DNA from: Euryodendron excelsum
Lineage: Eukaryota; Streptophyta; Magnoliopsida; Ericales; Pentaphylacaceae
NCBI GenBank assembly: GCA_033060915.1
Contig: CM065389.1
Span: 23,348,501 to 23,412,500 of the forward strand
Reading direction: 5' to 3'
DNA: 64,000 bases
The first letter of the stretch is position 1, and each line of letters begins with the position of its first letter. The position numbers and the translations under genes are program-made. Of this stretch, positions 23,603 through 35,005 are shown one piece after another. Under the pieces are notes generated by a model. That model saw only the letters and a list, made by a program, of their open reading frames with translations. It was not told where the DNA came from and did no database searches.

Positions 23603-24559
23603 TGAAATTTCTGATTTACTTGGATTTACACTCACTTAGAAGCGTGCTTGGTTACTTTCGATTAAGCTATCTAATCAATCACACACTAATAAAATCGCAT
23701 GCATAAAATGTAAAGCAATCACACGGTAGACACACGATTTTAGCGTAGAAACCCTAATCGGGAAAAAACCACGGGACCTAGTCCAGCCCAAGTTCCAAGC
23801 ACTATCAACAATCGAACAGTTTACAAGAACACTTACAACTGTACTAATCCGAAACCCACGAATCTAAGTTCAAGTCAAATCTTGCTTACATACCCCGAAA
23901 CTCACTGTTCTCCCGTGCTTGAACCACAATGAACACCCCGCTGTGAATCCTTACCTTGATGCACTAACAAGACACTTTGAAGCCAATGAAGATTTAAAAC
24001 TCTTCAACTTGCTAAGGAGTTCTAGGATTTTTCTTTTTCTTTGGAGGCTCTCAATATATTTCTTATAAGTGTACTCTTTTTCTAGAAGACCCATCCTTCA
24101 AGTATATATAGGCATTGATGCTCTTTGAATCCAAATAGGAGAAATAACTTAAAATTCTTCCGGGAGTTAGAAGGTAGCAAATTCTGCATCCCCTCAAATC
24201 TTTTATATTCTCATAGATCTTGAAAAGTTTTATGAAATCGATATATTATGGACCCAAAATGGAGATCTGAGCGTTGAGATAAGGCCTTCCAAACTTTCAG
24301 CTCTGCATGCTTTAAAGACTTGTACTGCAACTTCAACAACTTCTACTCTAGCTTCCAATTCACTCAAACACATCCTCGAGACATGATTACAACTCAAAAT
24401 TGAATTAAAATCAAATTACTTCTATAGGTCATTTCAAACACTCCTTAGCATTTGTTTGAACACCCAATCCTATTAAACTCATTTACATGAAAGAACAATT
24501 GAAGAGATACTTCAAAGATTTTGTTTACGGAATTTGCCAAGACAATAAAAGTCCTAACA
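23603..24559 (-). repeat. Copia 3' LTR (957 bp)
   Basis: Minus strand TGTTAGGACTTTTATTG to ...AAATTTCA. It is nearly identical to 27442-28570 but lacks about 172 bp of GC-rich tandem repeat near 24165. A TATA-like TATATATA lies around 24099-24110. It directly follows a purine tract. Confidence 0.85.
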
Positions 24560-24573
24560 ATCTCCCCCTTTGG
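24560..24573 (-). other. Copia polypurine tract
   Basis: On the minus strand AAAGGGGGAGATTG stands directly before the TG of the 3' LTR, the expected place and composition for the plus-strand primer. A similar purine tract, AAAAAGGGGGAGAG, lies at about 24852-24865. Confidence 0.75.
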
Positions 24574-26085
24574 CAATTCCGTGACAAAACACACTAATCA
24601 ACGGGTTACAAAAAAAATAGCCACGATTACAACGCCTAACCCATATTGTAAGAATCATGTAACTAGTACTTGATACCTGTCTCTGCACAAAACTCAAACA
24701 TATAAATCTGTGAAACGCATGTATGGCATAGAATAATAAGAAGTACATAGCACAAGGTATATGAAATCAAATCTCCTCCCCAACTCCCCTAAACATGGTT
24801 CTTCTAAAAATGATATTCTCTCCTCCTTAATACATGCGAACTCATATTTCTCTCCCCCTTTTTGTCACGAATTGACAAACAACAAGAAGAAATATCAAAA
24901 AGAATAAAAATAAAAACAAGATCATAAATTATTAGTGATATTCAATAACAAGGAAATATTTGACAATCTTACACAAAAATATAGAAAGAGATCTAAACAC
25001 TCAACAAACACTGAAGCATCCAATATAAATCAATTAATCAAGCCAATCGCCATGAAATGACATAAATTCATGAAGATGGGGAATATCAGTGTGTTGTGTG
25101 AAGTGCTAAACGCTCGCATGAGATAAGATGCTTGAAGAAATCTCTCGATCTACCCTCACTTAAAGTCATGAAATTCAATAAACACTAGAAAGCGGACCAA
25201 TTAGCATCCAATTGGAAAGCAATATTATGCTTAGTACTTTGCTCCCTCTCAATCTCACACCTCATTTTTTTTTTTTTTTGAAAGCATGGTAGCCCTTTCC
25301 ATGACTAGACCCGGAGGGTGTATATTACGTCCACGGTGGCTTTCACACATGCCCGACTTATTTTGTGGAACAACCATAATAGCTTTTTTTATGACTAGAC
25401 CTAAATGGTGCATATTACGTCCATAAAAGCTTTCATAGTCAATTTGACACGAGTCAATATATCAGTGAAAGAGAGACAAAGACTATCAGCATTGTGCATA
25501 TCTAACCATAAGTCAATCTAGCATAAACAAATTTCAAACAATAGAAAGAGTATAACCTAGCATGATTTCAGTTGCATCAAACCACATATGAGACTCAACA
25601 CTCGTGCATATATTGTGCTACCCATAACCAGGAAGGTTGTCATTAAAGTTATCAGTCATGAAGCTAATTCAAAGTATAGCTTCAAAGCTAATCAAGACAT
25701 AAGAGATCACAATCAATATAAGAGTGTGAGAGATGCAAATAGATCCATAAGTCAAAGAATATCAAAGATAATTAAGATAATCAAAAATCTTTTTGGTTTT
25801 TCTTTAACTTTTCAATAAATCAAAAAAAAAATAAAAATAAAAATAGAAGAGCAATCATAGCTCTAGGAAAATATAATTATAATGCACATCCTAGGCTATG
25901 ACAAATTCAAACCTCATTCAAGAAGGTTAACCCCTACATTTCCTAGGGCTATTAAGAGACTCTACATCTGACTTCTTAATCCAAATGGTTCTATACTTAG
26001 GAGTATCATTAATCACATGGGGCTTAGGGTGAGATCTTAATGAAGTTTTGAAATTTCGGTTCACATTCATTCTTTTCTTATTCCA
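24574..26085 (-). other. Noncoding inner region of the Copia element
   Basis: In full-length relatives this position holds pol. Here only AT-rich sequence without long frames is seen. A roughly 115-bp unit containing CATGACTAGACC and ATATTACGTCCA occurs twice at about 25285-25440. A short conceptual continuation of gag (about 26085-25950) is riddled with stops. Replacement or decay of pol is inferred. Confidence 0.5.
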
Positions 26086-27368
26086 TTAAACTCTCCTTTG
26101 TTGTGGTGGTCTTTTGAACCCAAGATTTTGACCATGAGAATTCCATCCAAAGACATCAAATCTATTATGTATAAACTCATTATTATTTTGTGGTCTAACT
26201 TGTCTTCTAGATTGAGTCTGAACATAATTACAAGGTAGTCCATGCAACTTATGACAGAATGGTCTAATGTGTCCTCTAATACCACAATAGTGACAAATGG
26301 GAACAAATTTTGTGATATAGGAAGGATAAGACTCATTATAACTATTATAACCATTCGTAGGAGAAACATACCTGTTCTTACCGTTAGATGATGATGGTTG
26401 AGGCTTACCAGTTTTGGGTTTCTGCTTTGAAGATGTGGCTTGAATAGTATACCCAATTCTTGTTCTATCAAATGCAACCTTCTGAGCATTCAAGATTTCA
26501 TCCAATTTTTTAGACGCTGCATCAAACTTCTTGAAGACATCATTAGTTTTGGCACTAGAAGCTTCCAGTTATGCAACCTTCTCTTCAAGTGCCTTTTTAA
26601 TTTCACTGCAAGAATGATGTTCCTTTTCAAGAGCAACAAGTTTATCAGATAATGTGACTCGATGAGTTTTCAATTGACTAACAAGAGATTGAGATTCAAT
26701 GGCCTCCTTTTCAGCCTATTTGGACACTCTTGTGCAAAGTGACCATACCCATGACATTCAAAACACTGAGGTTTTTTAGATTTTTTATCTCCACTTTTAT
26801 CGGGATTCCTTCTAGACTTCTTCTTATCAAATTTTTCCTCTTTAATTTTCTCAAAACTAAGAGATTGGGCCTTCTTATTTTTGAAAAAATTTTCTAAATT
26901 TTTTGACAATAAAGTCCATCTCCTCTTGACCTATTTCAGAATTATCATCAGAAGTATCATCTACAATCTTCTCTAACAGTTTTAAAAGCAAGGTCTTTAT
27001 TATTTCTAGGACGACGTAGATTAGCCTCATAAGTCTGTAAAGAACCAACCAACTCGTCTACTTTCATAGGATCAACATCGCTACTTTCTTCTATAGTAGT
27101 AACCTTAGCTTGGAATCTATCGGATAAGGATCTCAAAATTTTTCAAACAATTTTTGAAGAAGAGATTCTCTCGCCAAGGTTAAAACTTGAGTTGACAATG
27201 TCACTTAGTTTTGCATAAAATTGATCAAAGGTCTTATTGTCTTCCATTCTCAAGTTTTCAAAGTTGGTTGTTAGTCGCTGAAGTTTAGAAATTTTCACAG
27301 TAAGCATAGTTGGTTCCATCAAATAATGGAGGTCTAGTGGTAGAGTCGCCTTCACGTGGTAAATCCAT
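26086..27368 (-). pseudogene. Copia gag with two zinc knuckles, broken
   Basis: The start is an ATG at 27368, 60 bases after the primer-binding site, and opens MDLPREGDSTTRPPLFDG as plant Copia gag does. Sequence is then lost around 27310-27300, where a stop appears. The UBN2-type gag core follows (LTTNFENLRMEDN to LGERISS), with a TGA at about 27140 and frameshifts afterwards. A CX2CX4HX4C knuckle (CFEC...C) lies at 26765-26722. A second one (CHYCGIRGHIRPFC) lies at 26295-26254 in a 139-residue open stretch. Gag packages RNA; the knuckles bind nucleic acid. The protein cannot be made as one chain. Confidence 0.75.
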
Positions 27369-27427
27369 GTAATCAGATTATCAGGACCTCGCTCTTTGAA
27401 AAACAGAAAAATAGTTTTGAGTGTCCC

Positions 27428-27439
27428 GCTCTGATACCA
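27428..27439 (-). other. Copia primer-binding site
   Basis: TGGTATCAGAGC on the minus strand, two bases inside the 5' LTR, is the usual Copia site complementary to initiator tRNA-Met. Confidence 0.9.
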
Positions 27440-27441
27440 AT

Positions 27442-28570
27442 TGAAATTTTTGATTTACTTGGATTTACACTCACTTGGAAGCGTGCTTGGTTACTTTTAA
27501 TTAAGCTATCTAATCAATCACACACTAATAGAATCGCATGCATAAAATGTAAAGCAATCACACGGTAGACACACGATTTTAGCATGGAAACCCTAATCGG
27601 GAAAAAACCACGGGACCTAGTCCAGCCCAAGTTTCAAGCACTATCAACAATCAAACAGTTTACAAGAATACTTACAACTGTACCAATCTGAAACCCACGA
27701 ATCTAAGTTGAAGTAGAACCTTGCTTGCATATCCTGCAACTCACTATTCTCCCGTGCTTGAACCACGACGAACACCACGCCGTGAATCCTTACCTTGATG
27801 CACCACTAAGACACTTTGAAGCCAATGAAGATTTAAAACTCTTCAACTTGCTAAGGAGTTCTAGGATTTTTCTTTTTCTTTGGAGGCTCTCAATATATTT
27901 CTTATAAGTGTACTCTTTTTCTAGAAGACCCATCCTTCAAGTATATATAGGCATTGATGCTCTTTGAATCAAAATAGGAGAAATAACTTAAAATCCGTCC
28001 GGGAGTTTGCTAGGGTGAGACCTGGCGAGAAGCTGCCTTCGCGATCTCGCTGGAGCGAGAGCTTAGCAAGAAGGTAGCGACAGCTACTAGCCAGAATTTG
28101 TATTTTTCGCTGGGGTGAGACCTGGGCAAGACTTGGCGAGAAGCAGCCTTCGCGATCTCGCTCGAGCGAGAGCTCAGCGAGAAGGTAACGAATTCTGCAT
28201 CCCCTCAAATCTGTTATATTCTCATAGATCTTGAAAAATTATATGAAATCGATATATCATGGACCCAAAATGGAGATCTAAGCGTTGAGATAAGGCCTTC
28301 CAAACTTTCAACTCTGCATGCTTTAAAGACTTGTACTACAGCTTCAGCAACTTGTACTCTAGCTTCCAATTCACTCAAACACATCCTCGAGATATGATTA
28401 CAACTCAAAATTGAATTACAATAAAATTACTTCTATAGGTCATTTCAAACACTCTTTAGCATTTGTTTGAACACTCAATCCTATTAAACTCATTTACATG
28501 AAAGAACAATTGAAGAGATACCTCAAAGATTTTGTTTACGGAATTTGCCAAGACAATAAAAGTCCTATCA
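27442..28570 (-). repeat. Copia 5' LTR (1129 bp)
   Basis: Minus strand TGATAGGACTTTTATTG to ...AAATTTCA. Compared with the 3' LTR it has about 172 extra bases at 28007-28190, made of two units of about 100 bp with GGTGAGACCTGG, GCCTTCGCGATCTCGCT and GAGCGAGAGCT. A TATA-like site is at about 27940-27952. The first base difference at the TG end (TGATAG versus TGTTAG) also separates the LTRs. Confidence 0.85.
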
Positions 28571-28575
28571 GTTAC

Positions 28576-29632
28576 GATGACCTTCTGGCCTTGTAGGTGG
28601 CTTAGCAGTCTAGTGGAAGGGAGAGGTTCAATTGTCTATCGAGAGTAGAAGCCCAAATATCATCCATGCTCATGTGAAGTCAAGAAACTGTAAGAACATC
28701 TGGGCTTATTTCATTTGATTATGGCAATCCCTCGATTAAGGGTAAGAAAACAGATTGTGATGCTTTAATAACAATAGCTAAATCAGAGTATTATCCTTGG
28801 GTTTGTATTAGTGATTTTAACAATTTGGCTGATTTTATGGAAAAGTGGGATGGGAATCTCGTATCTCATCATTCCAGAGCATGAGGTTTGATTTTAGGCT
28901 CAAGGATTTCGAATTTAAGGGGCTACCTTTTACATGGCATAGTAAAAGTGCTCAAAATAACTTCATTCAGGAAATGATTGATAGAGCTTCTGTCACTGTA
29001 GCCTGAAGGAACTGTTTCCTTAAGCCCTGGTGTTTATCGAAGTAGCAATTGAATTGTGCTGACGTCATTTCAGCTAGTTGGAAGCATGGGGAGCAAGTTT
29101 CAACAATGTTTAAGTTCACAAAGAAGCTAAAGAGTTGTAAGCAGAGTTTAAAGCAATGGAGTAAAAAGAATATCCCTCATTTAAAAGATCAGATCAGTGA
29201 GTCTAAAGATAGACTTCCCAAATTCAATCAAAACCATATACCAAGGAATCAAAACAAGAGGTCTTGTAAAAAATGGAAACCTTTTGGAGAAATAGACAAT
29301 GTATTGGCACCAGTGATCCAGATTTAAGTGGTAGAAGCTTGGGGATAGGAATACTCAGTTTTTTCATGTGTATCCAAAGGAGCAGAGAAACCAAATAGCC
29401 AAATTAAAGGATAATAATAGGCAATGGCAGTCAGACCCCTCTGTAGTATCTAACATTAATTCTAATTACTTCCTATCTCTTTATGGTGCTCCAGCTAACA
29501 AGGATTTTAATCTTGTTCTTAACAGTGGTGAGAACAAACTATCAAGCTTGATGAATGCTCATTATATGCACCAATTTTGGATGACAAAATTACACATTGC
29601 ATCACCCAATTTACCCATTATTCACTAAAACC
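28576..29632 (+). pseudogene. LINE ORF2: endonuclease end and linker
   Basis: Plus-strand frames show the end of an L1-type apurinic endonuclease (ISDFNNL, an equivalent of the GDFN motif, near 28810; LPFTWHSK near 28925; IDRAS near 28980). The linker that precedes reverse transcriptase follows (NTQFFHVYPKEQRNQIAKL near 29353). In-frame stops and frameshifts are frequent. The 5' part of the endonuclease should lie across the Copia insertion. The enzyme nicks target DNA in active LINEs; this copy is dead. Confidence 0.7.
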
Positions 29633-30115
29633 CAGCTTTCACATAGTTCCTCCAGAAAAATCCTAGTAAACTCTTTTATATGCTTTGTTAATATCCGGTC
29701 TGATAGCCCTACAAGCATTATTCCTCTCTTTTTAAGCCTTGGATGGAAAGCTTCATGTGCTATAATGGTATTATCTTATATTTGTCTACCATGAAAAAAG
29801 GCTGGTTGTTGCTCGAAGATTATTAATCTAAGAGGCTTAAGTCTGTTAGCCATAGTCTTGGCAATAACCGTGTAACTAAAATTGCATAAACTAATGTGTC
29901 TACACTAGGAAATCTCTTTAGGATGCTAGGATTCAAATTACCTTAAGCATAAAATTCCTCTAACAAAAAAACTCGTCACTGCTGCACAAAGGCTATGTTG
30001 AATGGTACTCCAGTACTGCTGAGAAAACATGCCTCAGTACCTGTCTGATCCTTGAGCTTTAAGGGGCCCTAATTGAAAAACAGCTTCCACCTTCTCTCTT
30101 ACTAAATATTTGGGT
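29633..30115 (-). pseudogene. LINE reverse transcriptase, inverted segment
   Basis: Read on the minus strand, this carries the N-terminal part of a LINE reverse transcriptase: EAVFQLGPLKA near 30070, ISLCN near 29895, ANRLKPL near 29845, then GRQ...DNTIIAHEAFH near 29770. Its neighbours on both sides belong to the same ORF2 but read on the plus strand. The segment therefore appears inverted in place. Stops are present. Confidence 0.7.
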
Positions 30116-31760
30116 CTTCTAGTATTATGGGGAAGACAAAAGAAAAAAAAAAAAAAAAAGGAGGCATTGGCCTTCATTCGAGACAAGATTGTAGGTAAAG
30201 TGCAAGGATGGAAGAAAAAATTCTTATCTTCGGCAAGGGAAGTCCTCCTTAAATCTGTTGCACAAGCAATCCTTACCTGTCCTATGATGTGTTTCAAGCT
30301 TCCCATTTCCCTTTGTCATCATATTGATGTTGTGTTTAGAAAGTTCTGGTGGGGAGGGGACGATAATCATAGCAAGATACACTGGTGCTAGTGGGATGCA
30401 TTGACCAACCAAAGGGTCTTACGGGTATGGGGTTCAGAGACATGGTAAGTTTCAACTTAGCTCTTCTACCAAACAATTCTGGAGGCTCATTATTCAAACT
30501 GATCAACTTTGGGCTACAGTTCTAAAAGGTATTTATTACCCTAATCACTCCCCCATGTCTGCTGAAAAAGGGGCCATGCCTCTTGAATTTGGTCAAGCTT
30601 TGTTTTAAGGAATGGACCTTTCTTAACAAGCCTGAGATGGAATTTCAAACATTGATCAAGTATTGAGTGTTGAAAGACAAATGGACTCCATTCTTGTTAG
30701 ACTTTAAGCTGTCCACTCCCAAGCCCAGTGGGTGCTTGATCTCTTTTGCAAAGGACTTTATCTCGCCTGGTGATAAAAGCTGGAATAAGAATCTATTGAA
30801 GGGGTTTCTTTTTGAGGTTGAGGTTCAAGCTATTATGGCCGTCCCAATGACATGGTCAGATAAGGAAGATAGGTTGGTATGGTATCCATCTCCTTCAGGC
30901 CTTTACTCTGTAAAATCTGGCTACCAGATGGGATTAAATGTAATGGAAAAGGTAGTAAGCATACTTCTTCTTCTCACTGCGATTGGACTAGAAATGTGTG
31001 GTTTGGCTACACTTTGTCTTATCAAGTGGATCTGAACTCCCTGGAACCAGTGGTCAAATGGTTTGAAGGGTTATTTGTTAGGAGATGGATGGAGCTCTGA
31101 ATGTTCAAGCTGATGCTATGGTGGCGATTATATACTAGGCAACCTGGAAATCTAGAAACAAGTTCATCTTCAACGGGGTCCCTGTGAATCCTGAGGCAAC
31201 TATTCTCAGAGCTAGCTCTTCATGTCAGATTTTTTCTGGGTTATGTATTCCCTTGATAAGCACTCCAATCCTATTTCCTATGGTAATAGTATTTTGAGGT
31301 AGGTACCTCCAGAAGTTGATTGGTTCAAGCTAAATTGTGATGGTGCTTTTGTAGACAAGAACCACGTACCATGCAGCCTTTTCCTTTCTGATCCTTAATT
31401 GCTTGGGTGAAGTTTGTTCTACCAACTTAGGCCAAATTCTAGCGTCTTCTGCCCTGACGGCGAAGGTGTGTTCTAGTGGCATGCAACATGGCACTGTTCT
31501 TGGAATATCCAAAGCTATTTTTGACCATGATTTACAGACCCTTATCAATATTCTATCTTCTGGCGGTGACCTATGTCCATGGGATATTCAAGCAATTGTA
31601 GAAGATGTTCATCTTCTGGCCCTCATCATCAATGGTGCTTCATGTGGTGCAATCGTCGAGCAAATAATGTGGCGCAATGGTTAGATGCCATGGCTAAGTC
31701 TGACTTGTACTTGGTTAAGGCGCTGCCGCCCCCCAGTCGTCCGCTTTCCCCTTCAAGTTT
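30116..31760 (+). pseudogene. LINE ORF2: RT end, zinc-binding and RNase H parts
   Basis: After an A-rich run (30138-30157) the plus strand reads GWKKKFLSSAREVLLKSVAQA, FRKFWWGG and GFRDMVSFN, the usual sequence after the RT core. LVWYPSPSGLYSVKSGY, typical of the zf-RVT region, lies near 30870-30925. A plant-type RNase H domain follows (KLNCDGAF near 31330, and RANNVAQWLDAM near 31650). Frameshifts and stops occur throughout, for example at 30390 and 30663. The order matches L1 elements of plants with a C-terminal RNase H. Confidence 0.75.
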
Positions 31761-31845
31761 GAGAAGATATTGGATAGGGACTTGGCTTAGTTTCGTGCTC
31801 TGTTTTTCTTTGATGCATTACCCTATAGGAAAAAAAAAATTTGTT
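31761..31845 (+). other. LINE 3' end with short A tract
   Basis: After the RNase H frame the sequence becomes noncoding and contains a ten-A run at about 31831-31840, which could be the remnant tail of the LINE. The PPR pseudogene begins shortly afterwards on the opposite strand. Confidence 0.4.
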
Positions 31846-31989
31846 TCCATAACCATTCTTCATTATAAATGCATGGATTTCCTTCCCTTGGCGCAATAAA
31901 GTTAGATCAGCACAAGTTGCAAGAGCACTAGTAGTTGTGACTGGATTTGGTCATACTGACACATTGTGCACTTCAACACAAAAGCAATT

Positions 31990-33547
31990 AGTGGAAGGTG
32001 ATTGCATGAACTGGAACAAATTAGAGATTCAAAAGTAAGCCCAGATTGTTGAAAACAAGATATTAGAATATTGAAAGAAACGATGTTTGGCTTCATGCAT
32101 AACTTGGTCATCTCTGATAGTAATTAATATGCCTATTTCTTCATCCCACGTCTTGCATGACTAGCAGCAAGCATTGTGGTATATGTAATCCCATCAGGCT
32201 TTGAACCATCATTCTTCATTGGTCTAAGAAGCCCTAATGCAGCATCCATTTTCCCCTCGTTGACATAAGCTGCAATCATCTCATTCCACAAGGCAGTGTT
32301 CTTGTTCTCTACCTGAGCAAATACTTTTCTTAACAAAATCATTTCTTCCACGTTTGAATACATACAAGTTAATGACCCCTCCACACGAACGTTCCAATGA
32401 AGCTTTGCTTTGAAGAGCATTTGCCTAAGTTCTAATCTCTCATGCCAGCACAAGCTGGTAGGATGCTCGATTTGTCATAACATTCGGATGCTGTGGTTTC
32501 CCGAGCATCCTATCAAGCACATCCAAAGCATCTTCAAAATATCCATTTTGAACACAACCTTAAACAACTCCGTTCCATGAAGTTACCTTCAACATCAATC
32601 CTCTCTCTTGCATCTCTTCCAAAGAGTGGAAAGCCAAATCAATGAGCAAAGCCCGAAACAAGGGTATTCCAACATATCAAATTAGGCTCCATTCCATTTA
32701 CTTGCATTGACTGAAAAATATCATTTGCCTTCCAGAAGCCCTCCATCCACGTAAGCACAAAAAAGGACAGTCCATGAAACTATATCTCTCTCTCATATCG
32801 TATGAAAAACTTTTCTTGGAGATGTCAAGTCCCCACAATTTGCATACAAATAAATGAGCGCGCTCCCCACAAAAAAATCTGTCCCCAAATGCTTCCTGAC
32901 TACATACCCATGTGCCATTTTACCATTCACCAATGACCGACCTGTGAAGCATGCCTTGAGGATGGTGGGTACGAGATATATATCGGGCAGCATCCCATCA
33001 TGAACTATCAATCCAAACACCGCAAACAGCTCTTCCCATCTCTCAAACTGACAATATGACCCTATCAACGCAGCATAAGCTGGTACAGTTCTCTCAGGTA
33101 TTTCATCGAACAACCGACGCGCATCATCTAATGAATCCTTATTTCCAGAGTAAAGTATCGTACGCTTGTTTCAAATTGAACAGTTTTATCTCATTGCACC
33201 TAACTTTATAAACTGGCAATGAACTTGCTCACAGTCGTAGAAACAGCTACCCGTTATGCTGAAATGTTTAAGAGAGAGAGACAATCATCAACCTCTTTCT
33301 TGTTTCTGAAACTCAGATTACTGCCAAAATTGTGTGCACTTTCAACTGTCGCAACTAGATGGGCATGTGAGTTTCCCTGAGTTGACACAACTGATTGTTT
33401 CAATGCAGAAATTTTAGCTGTTATGGCATGAAAATTGAATGTTGGTGGGAAAACGTTGAATCTATGGGCAGTGGAAATGTCAAGGGAGGAAGAATTTTCA
33501 GGAGGAAGATGATAAGAAGGAAGAAATCCACTCTGTAGGGTTGCCAT
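31990..33547 (-). pseudogene. Pentatricopeptide-repeat protein pseudogene
   Basis: The likely start is the ATG at 33547, giving a Ser/His-rich N terminus like an organelle transit peptide. Its frame stops after about 97 residues. PPR motifs follow in shifting frames: DDARRLFDEIPER (about 33130), VPAYAALIGSYCQ, FFVGSALIYLYANCGD, TALWNEMIAAYVNEGKMDAAL (about 32250) and KPNIVSFNILI near 32090. PPR proteins bind organellar RNA and act in its editing, splicing or stability. Several frameshifts and stops (33250, 32795, 32455) and the loss of the C-terminal part show it is dead. The LINE 3' end lies directly beyond it. Confidence 0.75.
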
Positions 33548-33599
33548 TATAGAAGCAAAAACCAAAAAAGAGACTGATTGCAAATCTTAATTAATTACA

Positions 33600-34289
33600 A
33601 ACCTTCCCAATTGTCATTATCGTCACATTAAAGACATGTAAGGCCATGTTTGATTTGGGAAAAAGGTACCAAGAAAGGAATACAAGAGAGGGTGGGCGGA
33701 TAAAATCTCTTTATTTTCTTTTGTTTAGTTATGCAAAAAGGCCTTTTCTTCTACGCACCAAAACTGGCGTACTGTGCACCAATTGATCTCAACCACTTAT
33801 TCAAAAAGCTGATAAATCTGACCATTGAAATGGAATCTCTACAAAACTGGCACCCTGTTTGAGATAGTTTTGGGAAAAAAAAAAGTTAGAGATCATAAAA
33901 TGTGAACCTAGTTACAGACGGTTATGAACACAACTATTCAAAAAAAATAAGGCCAAATAAGCATACATTTGGAAGGCATTATTTATGACTGGATAAGGAG
34001 GTAGCTGGTCAAAAGTGTGAAAAGGCTACAAAAACCTTACCGGTAGAAACATTAACAAGTTTACTCTCATTTTCTATGAGACCTGATAATTAAAGAAAAT
34101 AGTTTATTTTCTCAAAATTAAACTTTTCAGTCCAATTCATTTGTTTAGTGATTTAGAAACTTAAGCTTTTAAATTTATTAAGCTTTGTTGTTTGGTCAGC
34201 AAGCTTATTTGCTAATTTTTTCATGTGTCACCTAAAATTCAGCTCTGTGGTGGTCTCCCATAGAATGACCTTTCCAGGCACCATTTAAT
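33600..34289. other. Gene-free interval
   Basis: No gene or clear repeat was seen. It includes the upstream region of the PPR pseudogene, with a few A-runs. Confidence 0.3.
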
Positions 34290-35005
34290 TCCTCTTAAAT
34301 TTCTTTCGAAATTCCTAGATTGAAAGAGTCTTTATCTCTGACGTAATTGTGTTAGTTAAAACCTGAGACATTAATTTAGTAAGCTTAGGAATTTTTCAAG
34401 AGTCCTTTCAAGCTGCTAAAGCATCTTCCATACTATTGTAAGATCTAAAACATTGTCTAGGATACCCATTAATTTGGGCATGATAGTCTGGCCAATTAGT
34501 AAAAATTCATGTCTATAATCCAACATATACTACATAGACCTTCTATTGGCTAAGTCCTTTTGCCTTTATAGCAACAGTGACCCAATCATTTTGGATTGGC
34601 TTTTTGCCTTTATCCATAATCTGCGAAAAGAATTTCACTTAGTTAATGGTTCTCTTTATAATTCCTGCTAAGAAAATCTGCAAGAAAATTATTAGTACCT
34701 TTAACATGTTCAACTTTATAGGAATATTCATTAATGATTATACCATTTTAATCTTCTTCCTCCTAAATTATTCCTTTTAGATATAAGGAATCTCTTACTG
34801 ATTGTTTGTTTTGACAATAAAATATTCAAGAGTTAAATAAATATGGAATCTTTTAAGTGCTAATTTTATAGCTAATAATTTTTTTTTCAAATATAATATA
34901 TTTCAGTTCATTTGGTGTAAATTTTCCTGAATTATATCCAAAAATTAATTCTTCTTTTTGAAGTTTTTTTTTGGCTATAGGGCTTTTTCTAGCTCTGATA
35001 CCAGG
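34290..35005 (-). pseudogene. Endogenous pararetrovirus fragment
   Basis: On the minus strand about 34960-34640 reads, through several stops, as the RNase H part of a Caulimoviridae-type polymerase, ending near the motif that closes this domain. About 34545-34400 then resembles the viroplasmin (translation transactivator) N-terminal domain of that family. GCTCTGATACCA at 34992-35003 is a tRNA-Met primer-binding site on the minus strand, as in these viruses. Its position immediately before RNase H instead of before the first gene shows rearrangement. The piece is truncated, full of stops and frameshifts, and cannot encode a working protein. An LTR-element origin is less likely because of the viroplasmin-like domain. 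Confidence 0.6.

Larger units (their letters stand above)
23603..28570 (-). mobile_element. Complete Copia-type element, gag only
   Basis: This 4968-bp minus-strand element is flanked by the 5-bp duplication GTTAC (23598-23602, 28571-28575). It has two LTRs, a tRNA-Met-type primer-binding site and a polypurine tract touching the 3' LTR. Between them only gag sequence is recognisable; protease, integrase, reverse transcriptase and RNase H were not found. The element is thus non-autonomous and would have needed enzymes from a relative. It sits inside a LINE. The intact target duplication and similar LTRs suggest fairly recent insertion. Confidence 0.85.
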
